Source of the DNA: Doris montereyensis
Taxonomy: Eukaryota; Mollusca; Gastropoda; Nudibranchia; Dorididae
Assembly (NCBI GenBank): GCA_037039925.1
Contig: JAXRKP010000999.1
Coordinates: 112,501-176,500 of the forward strand
Direction of reading: 5' to 3'
DNA: 64,000 bases
The position numbers and the translations under genes are program-made. The notes below the pieces were generated by a model. The model was not told where the DNA came from. It saw nothing but the letters and a program-made list of their open reading frames with translations, and made no database searches. This document shows, one piece after another, positions 11,463 to 35,800 of the stretch (position 1 is its first letter; every line of letters begins with the position of its first letter).

Positions 11463-11767
11463 TATTTTGCAGGTACGTGTAGGTTTTAAAGGACCCCGAG
11501 ATCGTCTTCATTTGCGGATTTTTTTACACCAGAAGTTTAATTCGTGAAAATTTCATTATTTCTCCGTCTTTGAGAAGGATTTTCATTTACCTTAGCCGCC
11601 ATTTTGAACAGATTTTATATCAATTTAAAAAGTTGTAGTAGTACACTTCACGCCTACCTGCGGCACCTCAGTATTGAACACTGACTCGATCTAATAATCG
11701 TACTGTGTCACCCCGGATGTAACATGCTTGTTATAGTATAATTTGGGCTCAGATCGTGTCTTGAAAC
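11463..11767. other. Spacer, nothing recognised
   Basis: Unique sequence between the SINE cluster and the 30-bp array, with no coding or RNA signal. Confidence 0.4.
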
Positions 11768-12411
11768 GTTGGGGCTTCGTGGAGACCTCTGGCACTCACA
11801 CGGGGTTCGTGGAGACCTCTGACACGCACATGGGGTTCGTTGAGACCTCTGACACGCACATGGGGTTCGTTAAGACCTCTGGCACCCACATGGGGTTCGT
11901 GGAGACCTCTGACACGCACATGGGGTTCGTGGAGACCTCTGACACCCACATGGGGTTCGTGGAGACCTCTGACACCCACACGAGATTCGTGGAGACCTTT
12001 GACACCCACATGGGGTTCATTGAGACCTCTGACACGCACATGGGGTTCGTTAAGACCTCTGACACCCACATGGGGTTCGTGGAGACTTCTGACACCCACA
12101 CGGGGTTCGTTGAGACCTCTGACACCCACATGGGGTTATTGGAGACCTCTGACAGCCACATGGGGTTCGTAGAGACACCTGACACGCACACGAGGTTCGT
12201 GGAGACCTCCGACATCAACAGGGGGTTCGTGAAGACCTCTGACACCCTCAGGGGTTCGTAGAGGCCTCTGATACCCACAAGGGGTTCGTGGAAACCTCTG
12301 ACACCCACACGAGATTCATGAATACCTCTGACACACACATGGGGTTCGTAGAGACACCTGACAGCCACATGGGGTTCGTGGAAACCTCTGACACCCACAG
12401 GAGGTTCGTGA
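11768..12411. repeat. 30-bp minisatellite, about 21 copies
   Basis: Unit gacacccacatggggttcgt then ggagacctct. The ten-codon period gives false proteins on both strands (SDTHMGFVET on +, VGVRGLHEPH on -). Most variation is at the fifth and eleventh bases (cacgca, cacggg). Confidence 0.95.
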
Positions 12412-12599
12412 GGGATACATGGAATCAAATCCCTGCTTTACGATATTTCGATCTTACCCAACGTATTATTGTTTGTATCTATGCATAGAGTTTTATTGAA
12501 AGCGCCCTCTATCTCTCATACCGGTATTATGTAATTTACAACAACGATTAAAGCCTCATTATCAAAATAACCCTGTTACTGACACTGTAAGATAATACG

Positions 12600-12715
12600 A
12601 AGGAGCCACAGTGGAGTGAAGTCAACGACGAAATATGACAATAAGTGACAACTCCACTAATAAAGACAGAACAAACACGTGACGTTTCGGGTATAACCCT
12701 TCGTCAGACAACACA
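12600..12715 (-). mobile_element. Dispersed element, inverted copy of 50672-50792
   Basis: The reverse complement of cagaacaaacacgtgacgtt (12667-12686) occurs exactly at 50703-50722, and matches continue on both sides (ttgtcacttattgtc, gttgtctg, accc.aaacgtcac). Two copies in opposite orientation about 38 kb apart point to a transposed element, class unknown. Confidence 0.6.
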
Positions 12716-14019
12716 CGAGAAATATCTAGAATCTAGATCCAAGTACTACCTCAGGCATCACACAATGTGCCTCGTGCGCGACATCCCGCCACTTGCGTTC
12801 TCTATAAACTTACCCTAATGTCGAAAATTCAAATATTTTGTAGATTAATTACAGCAAGTCGTGAATTTACGATTGTAGGAAAATAACGAATGTCGCACTA
12901 TTTATACGTTGTTTAATGCAAAACCGAACCAGGACGACGCTGCCTTCTTCAGCGTATGAAAATCATATTTTCACAATTTCCTTAGTGAAGATAAACAACT
13001 ACGAAAGTGAACCGAGTAAAATTTGATATAGGCCTATATATTTAAATAACATAATTGAGATATAAAGGTGTAAGGTGAGTTGAATGCATTTTAGTGCATA
13101 CTTCGTTATCTCTGAGGAGAATTTTCAAATGATACAGCTGATTGGAATATAAAGTCAAAGTGAATAGAAGTCTAGATCTAGATTCTTGTTACCTAGTTGT
13201 AGATCTGATCTAGATGAGATTCAGATCTAGATCTTACTGATATAGGTATAGATCTAGCTCTAGATATTCCCACAATTTTTTCAACCTAGAGAAAATCTAG
13301 CAGATCGATGATCGAGGTCAAGATCGGAAAAGGGTCAATGAAACATTATTTTAGATGAGATTTAATTCTCATCATTTAATACATATTATACTAGATCTAG
13401 TCTAGATCTAGATCTATAGTTTTTAAAATTTACATTTATGTAGACTTCTACTCATTTTATTTTTACTCTTCTTTTACGTTGACTCTAGTTTTCGGAGGGA
13501 GGAAGGCAAGTGAGCAAATTTCAATAATTAGTGAACACTATAGGCCTATGTGTAAAACCATCTTTTACACACAGCCGGCAAAAACTCCATGAATGTAAAT
13601 CTGCTGAGTGCCAGGCATTATCATTTTAGAAGCTATTTTACATACACAACGTTTGTTAATGTCATCAGTGTTTTTTTTTTTTTACACAAAGTTTATTTCC
13701 CTGAAGTGCTTAATGAGTAAAGGAAAAGACACTACAAATACTACATGCACAGAAATAAGCAGAATGTTTAACAACCTCCAATCATCTTCATAGAATGAAA
13801 GGAAAATGACGAATGTACAAATCTCAAGGAACTTGGGACGAAAATATTTTTGTTCATTCTATTCTATATAGATTTATTTGTTGTAATTTTACATCTGTAA
13901 TGCTCTTACATTAATTTCTTTGTTTGTAATATTTCTTTTCTTATGGTTCGTTGCTTCATCGTATGTCTTCTCTGAGATTTGATGTATTGTAACACATTTT
14001 TAAAACTTGTATTCCGCAG
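12716..14019. other. Upstream region of the PEF gene, no exon recognised
   Basis: AT-rich. Between 13165 and 13420 there is a dense cluster of overlapping agatctag/ctagatct palindromes, too irregular to call a tandem array. An untranslated first exon of the PEF gene may lie here, since an acceptor-like ttgtattccgcag ends at 14019, but no matching donor could be chosen. Confidence 0.4.
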
Positions 14020-14026
14020 ATTCACG

Positions 14027-24962
<10,936 letters not shown>

Positions 24963-26100
24963 AGAACAGAAATGTCTTTGAGTATATGATCACTGCATTA
25001 AAGTTCCATTTGTACAGACGATTTGCCTTGCTGATTTCAACGGAAACAAATAATAATATTAAAGGTTGTCATAGAATATTAAATCATCATTTCAGAAACT
25101 GTTCTTCATTTCATGTTAATTATTTATAATACATGACTTATCATAAAAAAGAGTACCTGGCTATAGGCAGTGAGGGATATTGCCTGAATACTGATAGGAC
25201 ATGCCCTACATTATGGCTTTGTTTTCCTTACATGACCTTTTTACTTAACAAAGATTATAATTATTTAAATTTAAGTCTAATGGATATAATCTTTATAACA
25301 TTACATTGAAGTATTTCTGGTAATTATGCAAATTCTCCAAGTATCCTTCCTCCATCAATGTTGACCCAGGTAGAGAAATTTTGAATTATGATTATAGATC
25401 TAATTTATTCCCTCATTGAAATCATTAAATTGCACATGTAGTGACAAACATATTTGACCTCATTCATACGATTTCTATTGCATCAGATGTGGGTATATAC
25501 ATTGCTGTTTTCTCTTTGACCCGCCATTCCTTTTACAGATTTCTTTAATATCTTTAATATCTTTATGATTTCTCAAAATGGCTGTGTTTTTTATTTAACC
25601 TATGGTATGAAAATAAAATCATCTGAAGTAATAGAAAGGATGACAGCTCCTTTAAAAACTATTCTAAGATCAACGTTAATTTTTTTCCTTACTGTCTTTC
25701 TGTCAAATTTACACTGAAATGAATGACCAATTGACCCAAACAAACGCAAAACCGGCAAGAATATTAATAAAATCTAAATCATGCAAAACGTTTCGATTTA
25801 CTTTCATACACCATTTAAATATTCATGCTGGAAAGATTACCTGAAAATATGACGTCAAACAGATGACCGGAACAGGAAGTAATAGATATTTACAAAATAC
25901 GTTTGAAATGGCGCCCTCCTCGTCAAATGTAACTTTGAGCACGACTGGGAAAGTTCTGGAAGACAGTGAAGTCAAAGGGACTCGCTGTATCCTGAACAGG
26001 AAGTAGTAGATATTTACTGTATCCTGTCTGAAGTTGTGGTTTTCAGTACTGTTACGTTTGTGACTGGTGTGCTTAAAGATTGTCCTTCCAGTATCCCCAA
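24963..26100 (+). other. Probable 3' UTR and downstream flank of the PEF gene
   Basis: No further coding sequence was recognised. From 25875 to 26015 a segment aacaggaagta(a/g)tagatatttac occurs twice, a local direct duplication. Confidence 0.4.
25612..25617 (+). promoter_or_regulatory. Candidate polyadenylation signal of the PEF gene
   Basis: AATAAA about 650 bp after the stop codon. It is only a candidate, because AATAAA-like strings are frequent in this AT-rich DNA. Confidence 0.3.
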
Positions 26101-26104
26101 AGGT

Positions 26105-26412
26105 AGAAATCAAAGGGGATTGAGATCCTAGCGCTGCGTGAGCTCAAGGAGTGACCGGAAAGTGTCAATCGTGACGGGAACTTTTTGTTCATTTTTCGAA
26201 CAGAACCAAACTTTTTAAAGAAAATTTATTTACTAAATCCAATACTGTAGATTTTAATGTATATTTCTTATATCCACTATCAATGCCAAATTCCTTTTTG
26301 AATAAGCTTTGTGATTCTCTTAATGAATCTGTTTTAAAATACACTTTTACCATAAAAATGTTATCTTCTGCAGACCACACCATGTTGTTTAGATTAAAAT
26401 TTTGATGACATA
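26105..26412 (-). pseudogene. Transposase N-terminal helix-turn-helix remnant (mariner-like/DUF4817 type)
   Basis: The minus-strand ATG at 26381-26383 opens MVWSAEDNIFMVKVYFKTDS then LRESQSLFKKEFGIDSGYKK, YTLKSTVLDLVNKFSLKS. This follows the pattern 'W..ed..fmV..YFktgS...sQ..Frk.F......T.l.lV.kF' of the HTH found at the start of mariner-like and DUF4817 proteins. The family then expects 'FGSVR..NK'; exactly that, FGSVRKMNKKFPSRL, appears in a neighbouring frame, so a frameshift lies near 26208-26215. No DDE domain follows. It is a dead, truncated copy. Confidence 0.6.
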
Positions 26413-26716
26413 AGTATAGATCTACATAACGCTTTCCGGTTGACTAAAGTTATTTCTGTTGAAAGGAGGTGTATACCCGCTATTACACAGAAACTATCAA
26501 AGTTAATAATATTTTCCCTGGTTCGGATTTGTTTGGGTCACCCTTTAGTTGAAATAAGTTGTATTTATGATACAAGTAAGGAAATAGGTTCAAAACATTC
26601 AGTCATATTACCGGTAAAGGATTTTGAATCAATCGAGTTACGGTCATTTCAGCCCATAGAGCTAAAGCTTATCCCACTTGCTATAGCAAAACAGGCTCTT
26701 CTTACTTGTTTGATTT

Positions 26717-26782
26717 TTTATTTCCCTCTTCTTTATTTCCCTCTTCTTTTATTTCCCTCTTCTTTTATTTCCCTCTTCTTTT
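26717..26782. repeat. 17-bp tandem repeat, 4 copies
   Basis: ttatttccctcttcttt repeated four times with small length changes. Confidence 0.9.
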
Positions 26783-27100
26783 TCTTCTCTTTATGATTTT
26801 GTTTGGGATACAATTTTGTTCTTTTGTTCTTCTTTTTCTTTGTTATATTTGGTCTTTGATGACAAATCCCTTTGTTTTAAGTTTGATCTAACTCATTGAA
26901 AATTTGACGTGATAAAGGAAAAAAAGTATTTAAATGATAAATAAATAAATCAACATGTAAACAGATAGAAAAAGAGTAAATAAAATAAGATTCACAATTA
27001 ATAATCAAGCAAATATATATAATATTGATAAATTAGTAAATAAATTACTAAACAAATACAAAATCACAGAAATGATGATTCATAAATAAATAAAGTAAAT

Positions 27101-27474
27101 GTATATAATTATATATTAATATATGCATATAAAAAGTGTATCTAATTATATATTAATATATGCATATAAAAAGTGCATCTAATTATATATTAATATATGC
27201 ATATAAAAAAGTGCATCTAATTATATATTAATATATGCATATAAAAAGTGTATATAATTATATATTAATATATGCATTTAAAAAGTGCATCTAATTATAT
27301 ATTAATATATGCATATAGAAAGTGTATATAATTATATATTAATATATGCATATAAAAAGTGCATCTAATTATATATTAATATATGCATATAAAAAGTGCA
27401 TCTAATTATATATTAATATATGCATATAAAAAGTGTATCTAATTATATATTAATATATGCATATAAAAAGTGCA
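27101..27474. repeat. 37-bp AT-rich minisatellite, 10 copies
   Basis: Unit aattatatattaatatatgc then atataaaaagtgcatct. The palindromes tatattaatata and atatgcatat in each unit allow hairpins or cruciforms. Copies differ mainly at gtgcatct versus gtgtatat. Confidence 0.95.
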
Positions 27475-28035
27475 TGTAGACAAAAATGCCATCACAAATC
27501 AAACCTTTTTGACCTTTGTGAATACAGTGAATCTGTTTGCTTTATGTGAGTTTAATTAATTGTTGTCTCCCTAGAAATAACGGACTCGTGGCTGGGCCCA
27601 AATGAGGCATTTTACTGTTTCTCAAACTCTGTATTTTTGCAGTCACACCTGTAAATATATCTATACTTACATCTATAGCATTGAGTTCAGGTAAATAAAA
27701 TTGCTGGAAGTAGAGGAGTTTGCTGGACTTCTTAGAAAAGTGCACGCTGCATTTAATAAGGCGATGTCCAATATTATGACATCACTGTACATATCATTAT
27801 TGTTCATTCCGTGTATTGATCTCTTTATTCTCATAGACAGACTCAAATTTGAGGCTTCACTTTTGAGTTAGGCACGTGATTTTTATTTTATCAGTGTCTG
27901 TCAAAGGTAAAGCAAAGACTTACGAAGTTTCAATAATTACAAGTAAATCTAGATCTAGATCTGAGTACAATGTGTCACGTAAACTGCTGTTGTGATATTC
28001 ATTTTGTATCAAAGTTGAAAAACAATTCAGACTTC
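27475..28035. other. Spacer, nothing recognised
   Basis: Unique sequence between two arrays. A 67-codon minus-strand frame at 27542-27745 shows no motif. Confidence 0.4.
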
Positions 28036-28330
28036 AGGTTTGATTAAGAGTTTATTGTGGTCAACTGTTATGAATTTTGTGTAAACATAATGTTCAGTTT
28101 ATTGTGATCAACTATTATAAATCTTTTGTAAACATAATGTTTAGTTTATTGTGGTCAACTGTTAGAAATCTTTTGTAAACATTATGTTTATTTTATTGTG
28201 GTCAACTATTATAAATCTTTTGTAAACATAATATTCAGTTTATTGTGGTCAACTGTTAAAAATATTTTGTAAAAATTATTTTCAGTTTATTGTGGTCAAC
28301 TGTTATACATCTTTTGTAAACATAATTTTC
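28036..28330. repeat. 47-bp minisatellite, about 6 copies
   Basis: Unit tttattgtggtcaactgtta then taaatcttttgtaaacataa and tgttcag. Moderately diverged. Confidence 0.9.
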
Positions 28331-29192
28331 TATACATAATTCTTACAATTTTGACAATCTGTTTGAACCTTTTATCTCCACATATTGAACTTGATGTGTA
28401 CTTAAATAAATACCAGTTGTGAAACTCTTTGCAGTCTCTGTGATTGATGTTTCTGTTGACTCCGTATTGTTTCACCGCTTACATAGTTTTGACAAAATCT
28501 TTTTCAATATCTTCTCATCTATTTTCTTTCCTTTAAAACCTGCTTATCATCAAGACCGTTTCTTATTTCTGTTTTTCTTTCACTTCTTTGTTCAAAAAGA
28601 AACCCAAACTTTTAGTAGCTGTCATTTAATTTTTTTAATGTTGAAAAGTCAGAGCCACAACAATCAACATAAAAAGATTTTCTATATCATTATGATATGA
28701 TGAATTCAGTATCATTTCTGATAAATTTCTCCACTTGCAGTACAATGTTGTTGTGAAATAACATTTTACTTTGCATCATATGTAAATATACTTTTTTTAG
28801 GCTATTTTTAATGAATTCACAACATTTGAAGGAAAAAAAATACCAAGAAAATTCTGTTTTATGTTTTAGTTATGCAGCTGTCTTCATACTGATGAATTCA
28901 AATATCTGAAGACTGAAATATTTACAATTGCTTCTTATGACAGCCTTTGCCTACCTTCCTTTCTCACACCCACCCCTCTCTCCCCCTTATGCCCAAACCA
29001 CTCCAGCCCATCCCTTTCTTTCTGTAAAACAATTCCTTCAACTCCTTTCCTCAAAAGGTCACTTTCAGTCTTTTATTTAAATTCTTTCTTTTTTCTTATA
29101 GACCATTTTCTTGTGTGAAGAAATTAATTGCGTATTATTCTTTGTATTGCGGTGTTGTGTTGATGAGGGGACAAAAAGCTGACACCAGCAGT
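28331..29192. other. Unique AT-rich spacer
   Basis: No coding or RNA feature recognised. It contains a pyrimidine-rich stretch near 28945-29040. Confidence 0.45.
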
Positions 29193-29753
29193 CCGACATT
29201 GTACTGTCTTTTAACTGTAGGATACAAATTGGACATTGTACTGTCTTTTAACTGTAGGATACAAATTGGACATTGTACTGTCTTTTAACTAAAGGATACA
29301 AATTGGACATTGTACTGTCTTTTAACTGTAGGATACAAATTGGACATTGTACTGTCTTTTAACTGTAGGATACAAATTGGACATTGTACTGTCTTTTAAC
29401 TGTAGGATACAAATTGGACATTGTACTGTCTTTTAACTGTAGGATACAAATTGGACATTGTACTGTCTTTTAACTGTAGGATACAAATTGGACATTGTAC
29501 TGTCTTTTAACTGTAGGATACAAATTGGACATTGTACTGTCTTTTAACTGTAGGATACAAATTGGACATTGTACTGTCTTTTAACTGTAGGATACAAATT
29601 GGACATTGTACTGTCTTTTAACTGTAGGATACAAATTGGACATTGTACTGTCTTTTAACTGTAGGATACAAATTGGACATTGTACTGTCTTTTAACTGTA
29701 GGATACAAATTGGACATTGTACTGTCTTTTAACTTTAACATTGTACTGTCTTT
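29193..29753. repeat. 37-bp minisatellite, about 15 near-identical copies
   Basis: Unit acattgtactgtcttttaac then tgtaggatacaaattgg. Almost no variation between copies (one ctaaagg variant), so it is very young or strongly homogenised. It ends with a truncated copy just before the 8-kb array. Confidence 0.97.
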
Positions 29754-29879
29754 TAATGATATAACAAATTGTGTCAAAAATGTACGGTACTGAACTTTTT
29801 CTCTTTTCTTGTGGCCATAAAAAAATTAATAATTTCTGTGCCGTAAAAGTATGCTATTTTCCTTTAAGTCTGCTATGAA

Positions 29880-32800
29880 TCATTTGCGCCCAGGCAGATT
29901 GGGTAAATGCCTGTACTCATTTGCACTTGGGTAGATTGGGGAAAAGCTGGTATTCATTTGCACCTGGATAGATTGGAAAAATGCCAGTACTCATTTGAAC
30001 CTGAGTAGATTGGGTAAATACTGGTACTCATTTGCACCTGGGTAGATTGGGAAATGCTGGTACTCATTTGCACCTGGGTAGATTGGGTAAATACTGGTAC
30101 TCATTTGCACCTGGGTAGATTGGGTAAATACTGGTACTCATTTGCACCTGGGTAGATTGGGTAAATACTGGTACTCATTTGCACCTTGGTAGATTGGGAA
30201 AATGCTGGTACTCATTTGCACCTGGGTAGATTGGGTAAATACTGGTACTCATTTGCAATGGCTAGACTGGGGAAATGCTGTTACTCATTTGCACCGAGAT
30301 AGATTGCGAAAATGCTGGTACTCATTTGCCCCTGGGTAGACTGGAGAAATGCTGATACTCATTTGCACCTAGGTAGATTGGGAAAATGCTGGTACTCATT
30401 TGCACCTGGGTAGATTGAGAAAATGCTGATACTCATTTGCCCCTGGGTAGACTGGAGAAATGCTGGTACTCATTTGCCCCTGGGTAGACTGGAGAGATGC
30501 TGATACTCATTTGCACCTGGATAGATTGGGAAAATGCTGGTACTCCTTTGCCCCTGGGTAGACTGGAGAAATGCTGATACTCATTTGCACCTGGGTAGAT
30601 TGGGTAAATGCTGGTACTCATTTGCACCTGGGTAGATTTGGGAAATGTTCATTTGCACCTGGGTAGATTGGGGAAATGCTCATTTGCCCCTGGGTAGACT
30701 AGAGAAATGCTGGTACTCATTTGCACCCAGGTAGATTGGGGAAATGCTGATACTCATTTGCACCTGGGTAGACTGGAGAAATGCTGGTACTCATTTGCAC
30801 CTGGGTAGACTGGAGAAATGCTGGTACTCATTTGCACCCCGGTACACTGGAGAAATTCTGGTACTCGTTCGCACCAGGTTGATTAGGGAAATGCTGGTGC
30901 TCATTTACACCTGGGTAGATTTGGAAATGCTGGTATTCATTTGCACCTGGGTAGATTTGGAAATGCTGGTATTCATTTGCACCTGGGTAGATTGGAGAAA
31001 TGCTGGTAGTCATCTGCAACAGGTAGATCGGGAAATGTTGGTACTCATTTGCACCCAGGGAAATTTGGGAAACGCTGGTACTTATTTGCACCTGGGTAGA
31101 TTGGGGAACTGCTGGTATTTTTTGCACCTAGGTAGATTGAACAAATGTTTGTAGTCATTTGCCCCTGGGTAGATTGGGGAAATACTGGTACTCATTTGCA
31201 CCTTGGTAGATTGGGGAAATGCTGGTACTCATTTGCACCTTGGTAGATTGGGGAAATACTGGTACTCATTTGCACATTGGTAGATTGGGAAATACTGGTA
31301 CTCATTTGCACATTGGTAGATTGGGGAAATACTGGTACTCATTGGCACCTTGGTAGATTGGGGAAATGCTGACTCATTAGCACATTGGTAGATTGGGAGA
31401 ATACTGGTACTCATTTGCACATTGGTAGATTGGGAGAATACTGGTACTCATTGGCATCTTGGTAGATTGGGGAAATACTGGTACTCATTGGCACATTGGT
31501 AGATTGGGGAAATTCTGGTACTCATTTGCACCTTGGTAGATTGGGGAAATGCTGGTACTCATTAGCACATTGGTAGATTGGGGAAATGCTGGTACTCATT
31601 TGCACCTTGGTAGATTGGGGAAATGCTGGTATTCATTTGCACCTTGGTGGATTGGGCAAATGCTGGTACTCATTTGCACCTTGGTAGATTGGGGAAATGC
31701 TGATGCTCATTTGCACCCAGGTAGCTTGGAGAATTGTCGGTACTCATTTGCACCCAGGTAGCTTGGAGAAATGCTGGTACTCATTTGCACCCAATTAAAT
31801 TGGGGAAACACTGGTATTCATTGGCACCCAGGTAGCTTGGAGAAATGCTGGTACTCATTTGTACCAGGCTAGATTAGGGAAATGTTGGTATTCATTTGCA
31901 CCCAAACAGATTGGGGAAATGCTGGTATTCATTTGCACCCAGGTTGATTGGGAAATGTGATACTCATTCGCACCCAAGTAGATTGGGACAATGCTGGTAC
32001 TCATTTGGACCTTGGTAGATTGGGGAAATGCTGGTACTCATTTGCACCTGGGTACATTGAAAAAAGCTGGTACTCATTTGCCCCTGTGTAGATTGTGAAA
32101 ATGTTGGTACTCATTTGCACATTGGTAGATTGGGTAAATGCTGGTACTCATTTGCACCTGGGTAGACTGGAGAAATACTGGTACTCATTTGCACATTGGT
32201 AGATTGGGAAAATGCTGGTACTCATTGGCACATTGGTAGATTGGGGAAATGCCGGTACTCATTTGCACCTTGGTAGATTGGGAAATGCTGGTACTCATTT
32301 GCACCTTGGTAGATTGAGGAAATGCTGGTACTCATTGGCACGTTGGTAGATTGGGGAAATGCTGGTACTCATTGACACCTTGGTAGATTGGGGAAATGCT
32401 GGTACTCATTTGCACCCTGGTAGATTGGGAAAATGCTAGTACTCATTTCCATCCAGGGTAGTTTGGGGAAATGCTGGTACTCATTTCCATCCAGGGTAGA
32501 TTGGGAAATACTGGTACTAATTTGCACCCACGTAGATTGGGTAAATGCTGGTATTCATTGGCACCCAGGTAGATTGGGGAAATGCTGGTATTCATTGGCA
32601 CCCAGGTAGATTGGGGAAATGCTGGTACTCATTTGCACCTGGATAGATTTAGAAAATGCTGGTACTCGTTTGCACCCAGGTAGATTGGGGAAATGCTGTT
32701 ATTCATTAGCACCTGGGTAGATCGGGTAAATGCTGGTATTCATTTGAACCTTGGTAGATTGAGGAAATGCTGGTACTCATTTGCACCTGGATAGATTGGG

Positions 32801-35800
32801 TAAATGTTGTTATTCATTGGCACCCAGGTAGATTGGGAAAATGCTGGTATTCATTGGCACCTGGGTAGATTGGGGAAATGCTGGTATTCATTGGCACCCA
32901 GGTAGATTGGGTAAATGCTGGTATTCATTTGCACCTTGGTAGATTGGGGAAATGCTGGTATTCATTGCACCCAGGTAGATTGGGGGAAATGCTGGTATTC
33001 ATTGGCACCTTGGTAGATTGGGGAAATGCTGGTACTCATTTGCATCTAGGGAGATTGGGTAAATGCTGGTATTCATTTGCCCAGGTAGATTGGGTAAATG
33101 CTGGTATTCATTGGCACCTGGGTAGATTGGGGAAAATGCTGGTATTCATTGGCACCCAGGTAGATTGGGTAAATGCTGGTATTCATTTGCATCCAAGTAG
33201 ATTGGGTAAATGCTGGTATTCATTTGCACCTTGGTAGATTGGGTAAATGCTGGTATTCATTGGCACCCGGGTAGATTGGGTAAATGCTGGTATTCATTGG
33301 CACCCAGGTAGATTGAAATGCTGGTATTCATTGGCACCCAGGTAGATTGGGTAAATGCTGGTATTCATTTGCACCTGGGTAGATTGGGTAAATGCTGGTA
33401 TTCATTTGCACATTGGTAGATTGAAATGCTGGTATTCATTGGCACCTTGGTAGATTGGGTAAATGCTGGTATTCATTGGCACCTGGGTAGATTGGGTAAA
33501 TGCTGGTATTCATTTGCATCAGGTAGATTGGGAAATGCTGGTATTCATTGGCACCCAGGTAGATTGGGGGAAATGCTGGTATTCATTTGCACCTTGGTAG
33601 ATTGGGTAAATGCTGGTATTCATTACCCAGGTAGATTGGGTAAATGCTGGTATTCATTTGCACGTGGATAGATTGGGAAATGCTGGTATTCATTGGCACC
33701 CAGGTAGATTGGGTAAATGCTGGTATTCATTTGCACGTGGATAGATTGAAATGCTGGTATTCATTGGCACCCAGGTAGATTGGGTAAATGCTGGTGTTCA
33801 TTGGCACCCAGGTAGATTGGGTAAATGCTGGTATTCGGTGACACCTGGGTAGATTGGGGAAATGCTGGTATTCATTGGCACCTGGGTAGATTAGGGAAAT
33901 ACTGATATTAATTGGCACCTTGGTAGATTGGGGAAATGCTGGTATTCATTGGCACCCGGGTAGATTGGGTAAATGCTGGTATTCATTTGCATCCCGTAGA
34001 TTAAGGAAATGCTGGTATTCATTGGCACCTGGGTAGATTGGGAAATGCTGGTATTCATTTGCATCCAAGTAGATTGGGGAAATGCTGGTATTCATTTGCA
34101 TCAGGTAGATTGGGTAAATGCTGGTACTCATTTGCACCTGGATAGATTGGGTAAATGCTGGTATTCATTTGCACCCAGGTAGATTGGGAAAATGCTGGTA
34201 TTCATTGGCACCTGGGTAGATTGGGTAAATGCTGGTATTCATTGGCACCCAGGTAGATTGGGTAAATGCTGGTATTCATTTGCACCTGGGTAGATTGGGG
34301 AAATGCTGGTATTCATTGGCACCCAGGTAGATTGGGTAAATGCTGGTATTCATTTGGCACAGGTAGATTGGGTAAATGCTGGTATTCATTTACGTGGATA
34401 GATTGGGGGAAATGCTGGTATTCATTGGCACCCAGGTAGATTGGGTGAATGCTGGTATTCATTTGCACGTGGATAGATTGGGGAAATGCTGGTATTCATT
34501 GGCACCCAGGTAGATTGGAGAAATACTGGTATTCATTGGCACCAGGTAGATTGGGGGAAATGCTGGTATTCATTGGCACCTGGGTAGATTGAAATGCTGG
34601 TATTCATTTGCATCCAGGTAGATTGGGAAATACTGGTATTCATTGACACCCAGGTAGATTGGGGAAATGCTGGTATTCATTGGCACCTGGGTAGATTGTG
34701 AAAATGCTGGTATTCATTGGCACCTGGGTAGATTGGGGAAATGCTGGTATTCATTGGCACCCAGGTAGATTGGGGAAATGCTGGTATTCATTTGCACCTT
34801 GGTAGATTGGTAAATGCTGGTATTCATTGGCACCCAGGTAGATTGGGTAAATGCTGGTATTCATTGGCACCCAGGTAGATTGGGTAAATGCTGGTATTCA
34901 TTTGCACCTGGGTAGATTGGGTAAATGCTGGTATTCATTGTTGGTAGATTGAAATGCTGGTATTCATTGGACCTTGGTAGTAAATGCTGGTATTCATTGG
35001 CACCCAGGTAGATTGGGTAAATGCTGGTATTCATTTGCATCCAGGTAGATTGGGGAAATGCTGGTATTCATTGGCACCCAGGTAGATTGGGTAAATGCTG
35101 GTATTCATTGGCACCTTGGTAGATGAAAGATTGGATTGGGTAAATGCTGGTATTCATTTGCATTGTAAATGCTGGTATCCAGGTAGATTGGGTAAAATGC
35201 TGGTATTCATTTACACCTGGGTAGATTGGGTAAATGCTGGTATTCATTGGCACCTGGGTAGATTGGGTAAATGCTGGTATTCATTGGCACCCAGGTAGAT
35301 TGGGTAAATGCTGGTATTCATTGGCACCCAGGTAGATTGGGGAAATGCTGGTATTCATTGGCACCCAGGTAGATTGGGTAAATGCTGGTATTCATTTGCA
35401 CCTGGGTAGATTGGGTAAATGCTGGTATTCATTGGCACCTGGGTAGATTGGGTAAATGCTGGTATTCATTGGCACCTTGGTAGATTGGGTAAATGCTGGT
35501 ATTCATTGGCACCTGGGTAGATTGGGTAAATGCTGGTATTCATTTGCATCCAGGTAGATTGGGTAAATGCTGGTATTCATTGGCACCCAGGTAGATTGGG
35601 GAAATGCTGGTATTCATTTGCACCTTGGTAGATTGGGTAAATGCTGGTATTCATTGGCACCCAGGTAGATTGGGTAAATGCTGGTATTCATTTGCACGTG
35701 GATAGATTGGGGAAATGCTGGTATTCATTGGCACCCAGGTAGATTGGGTAAATGCTGGTATTCATTTGCGTGGATAGATTGGGAAATGCTGGTATTCATT

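Noticed and set aside
13979..14026. Upstream in-frame ATG for the PEF gene
   Set aside because: It would translate the likely splice-acceptor tract; family members start close to MA.PGY, as at 14027.
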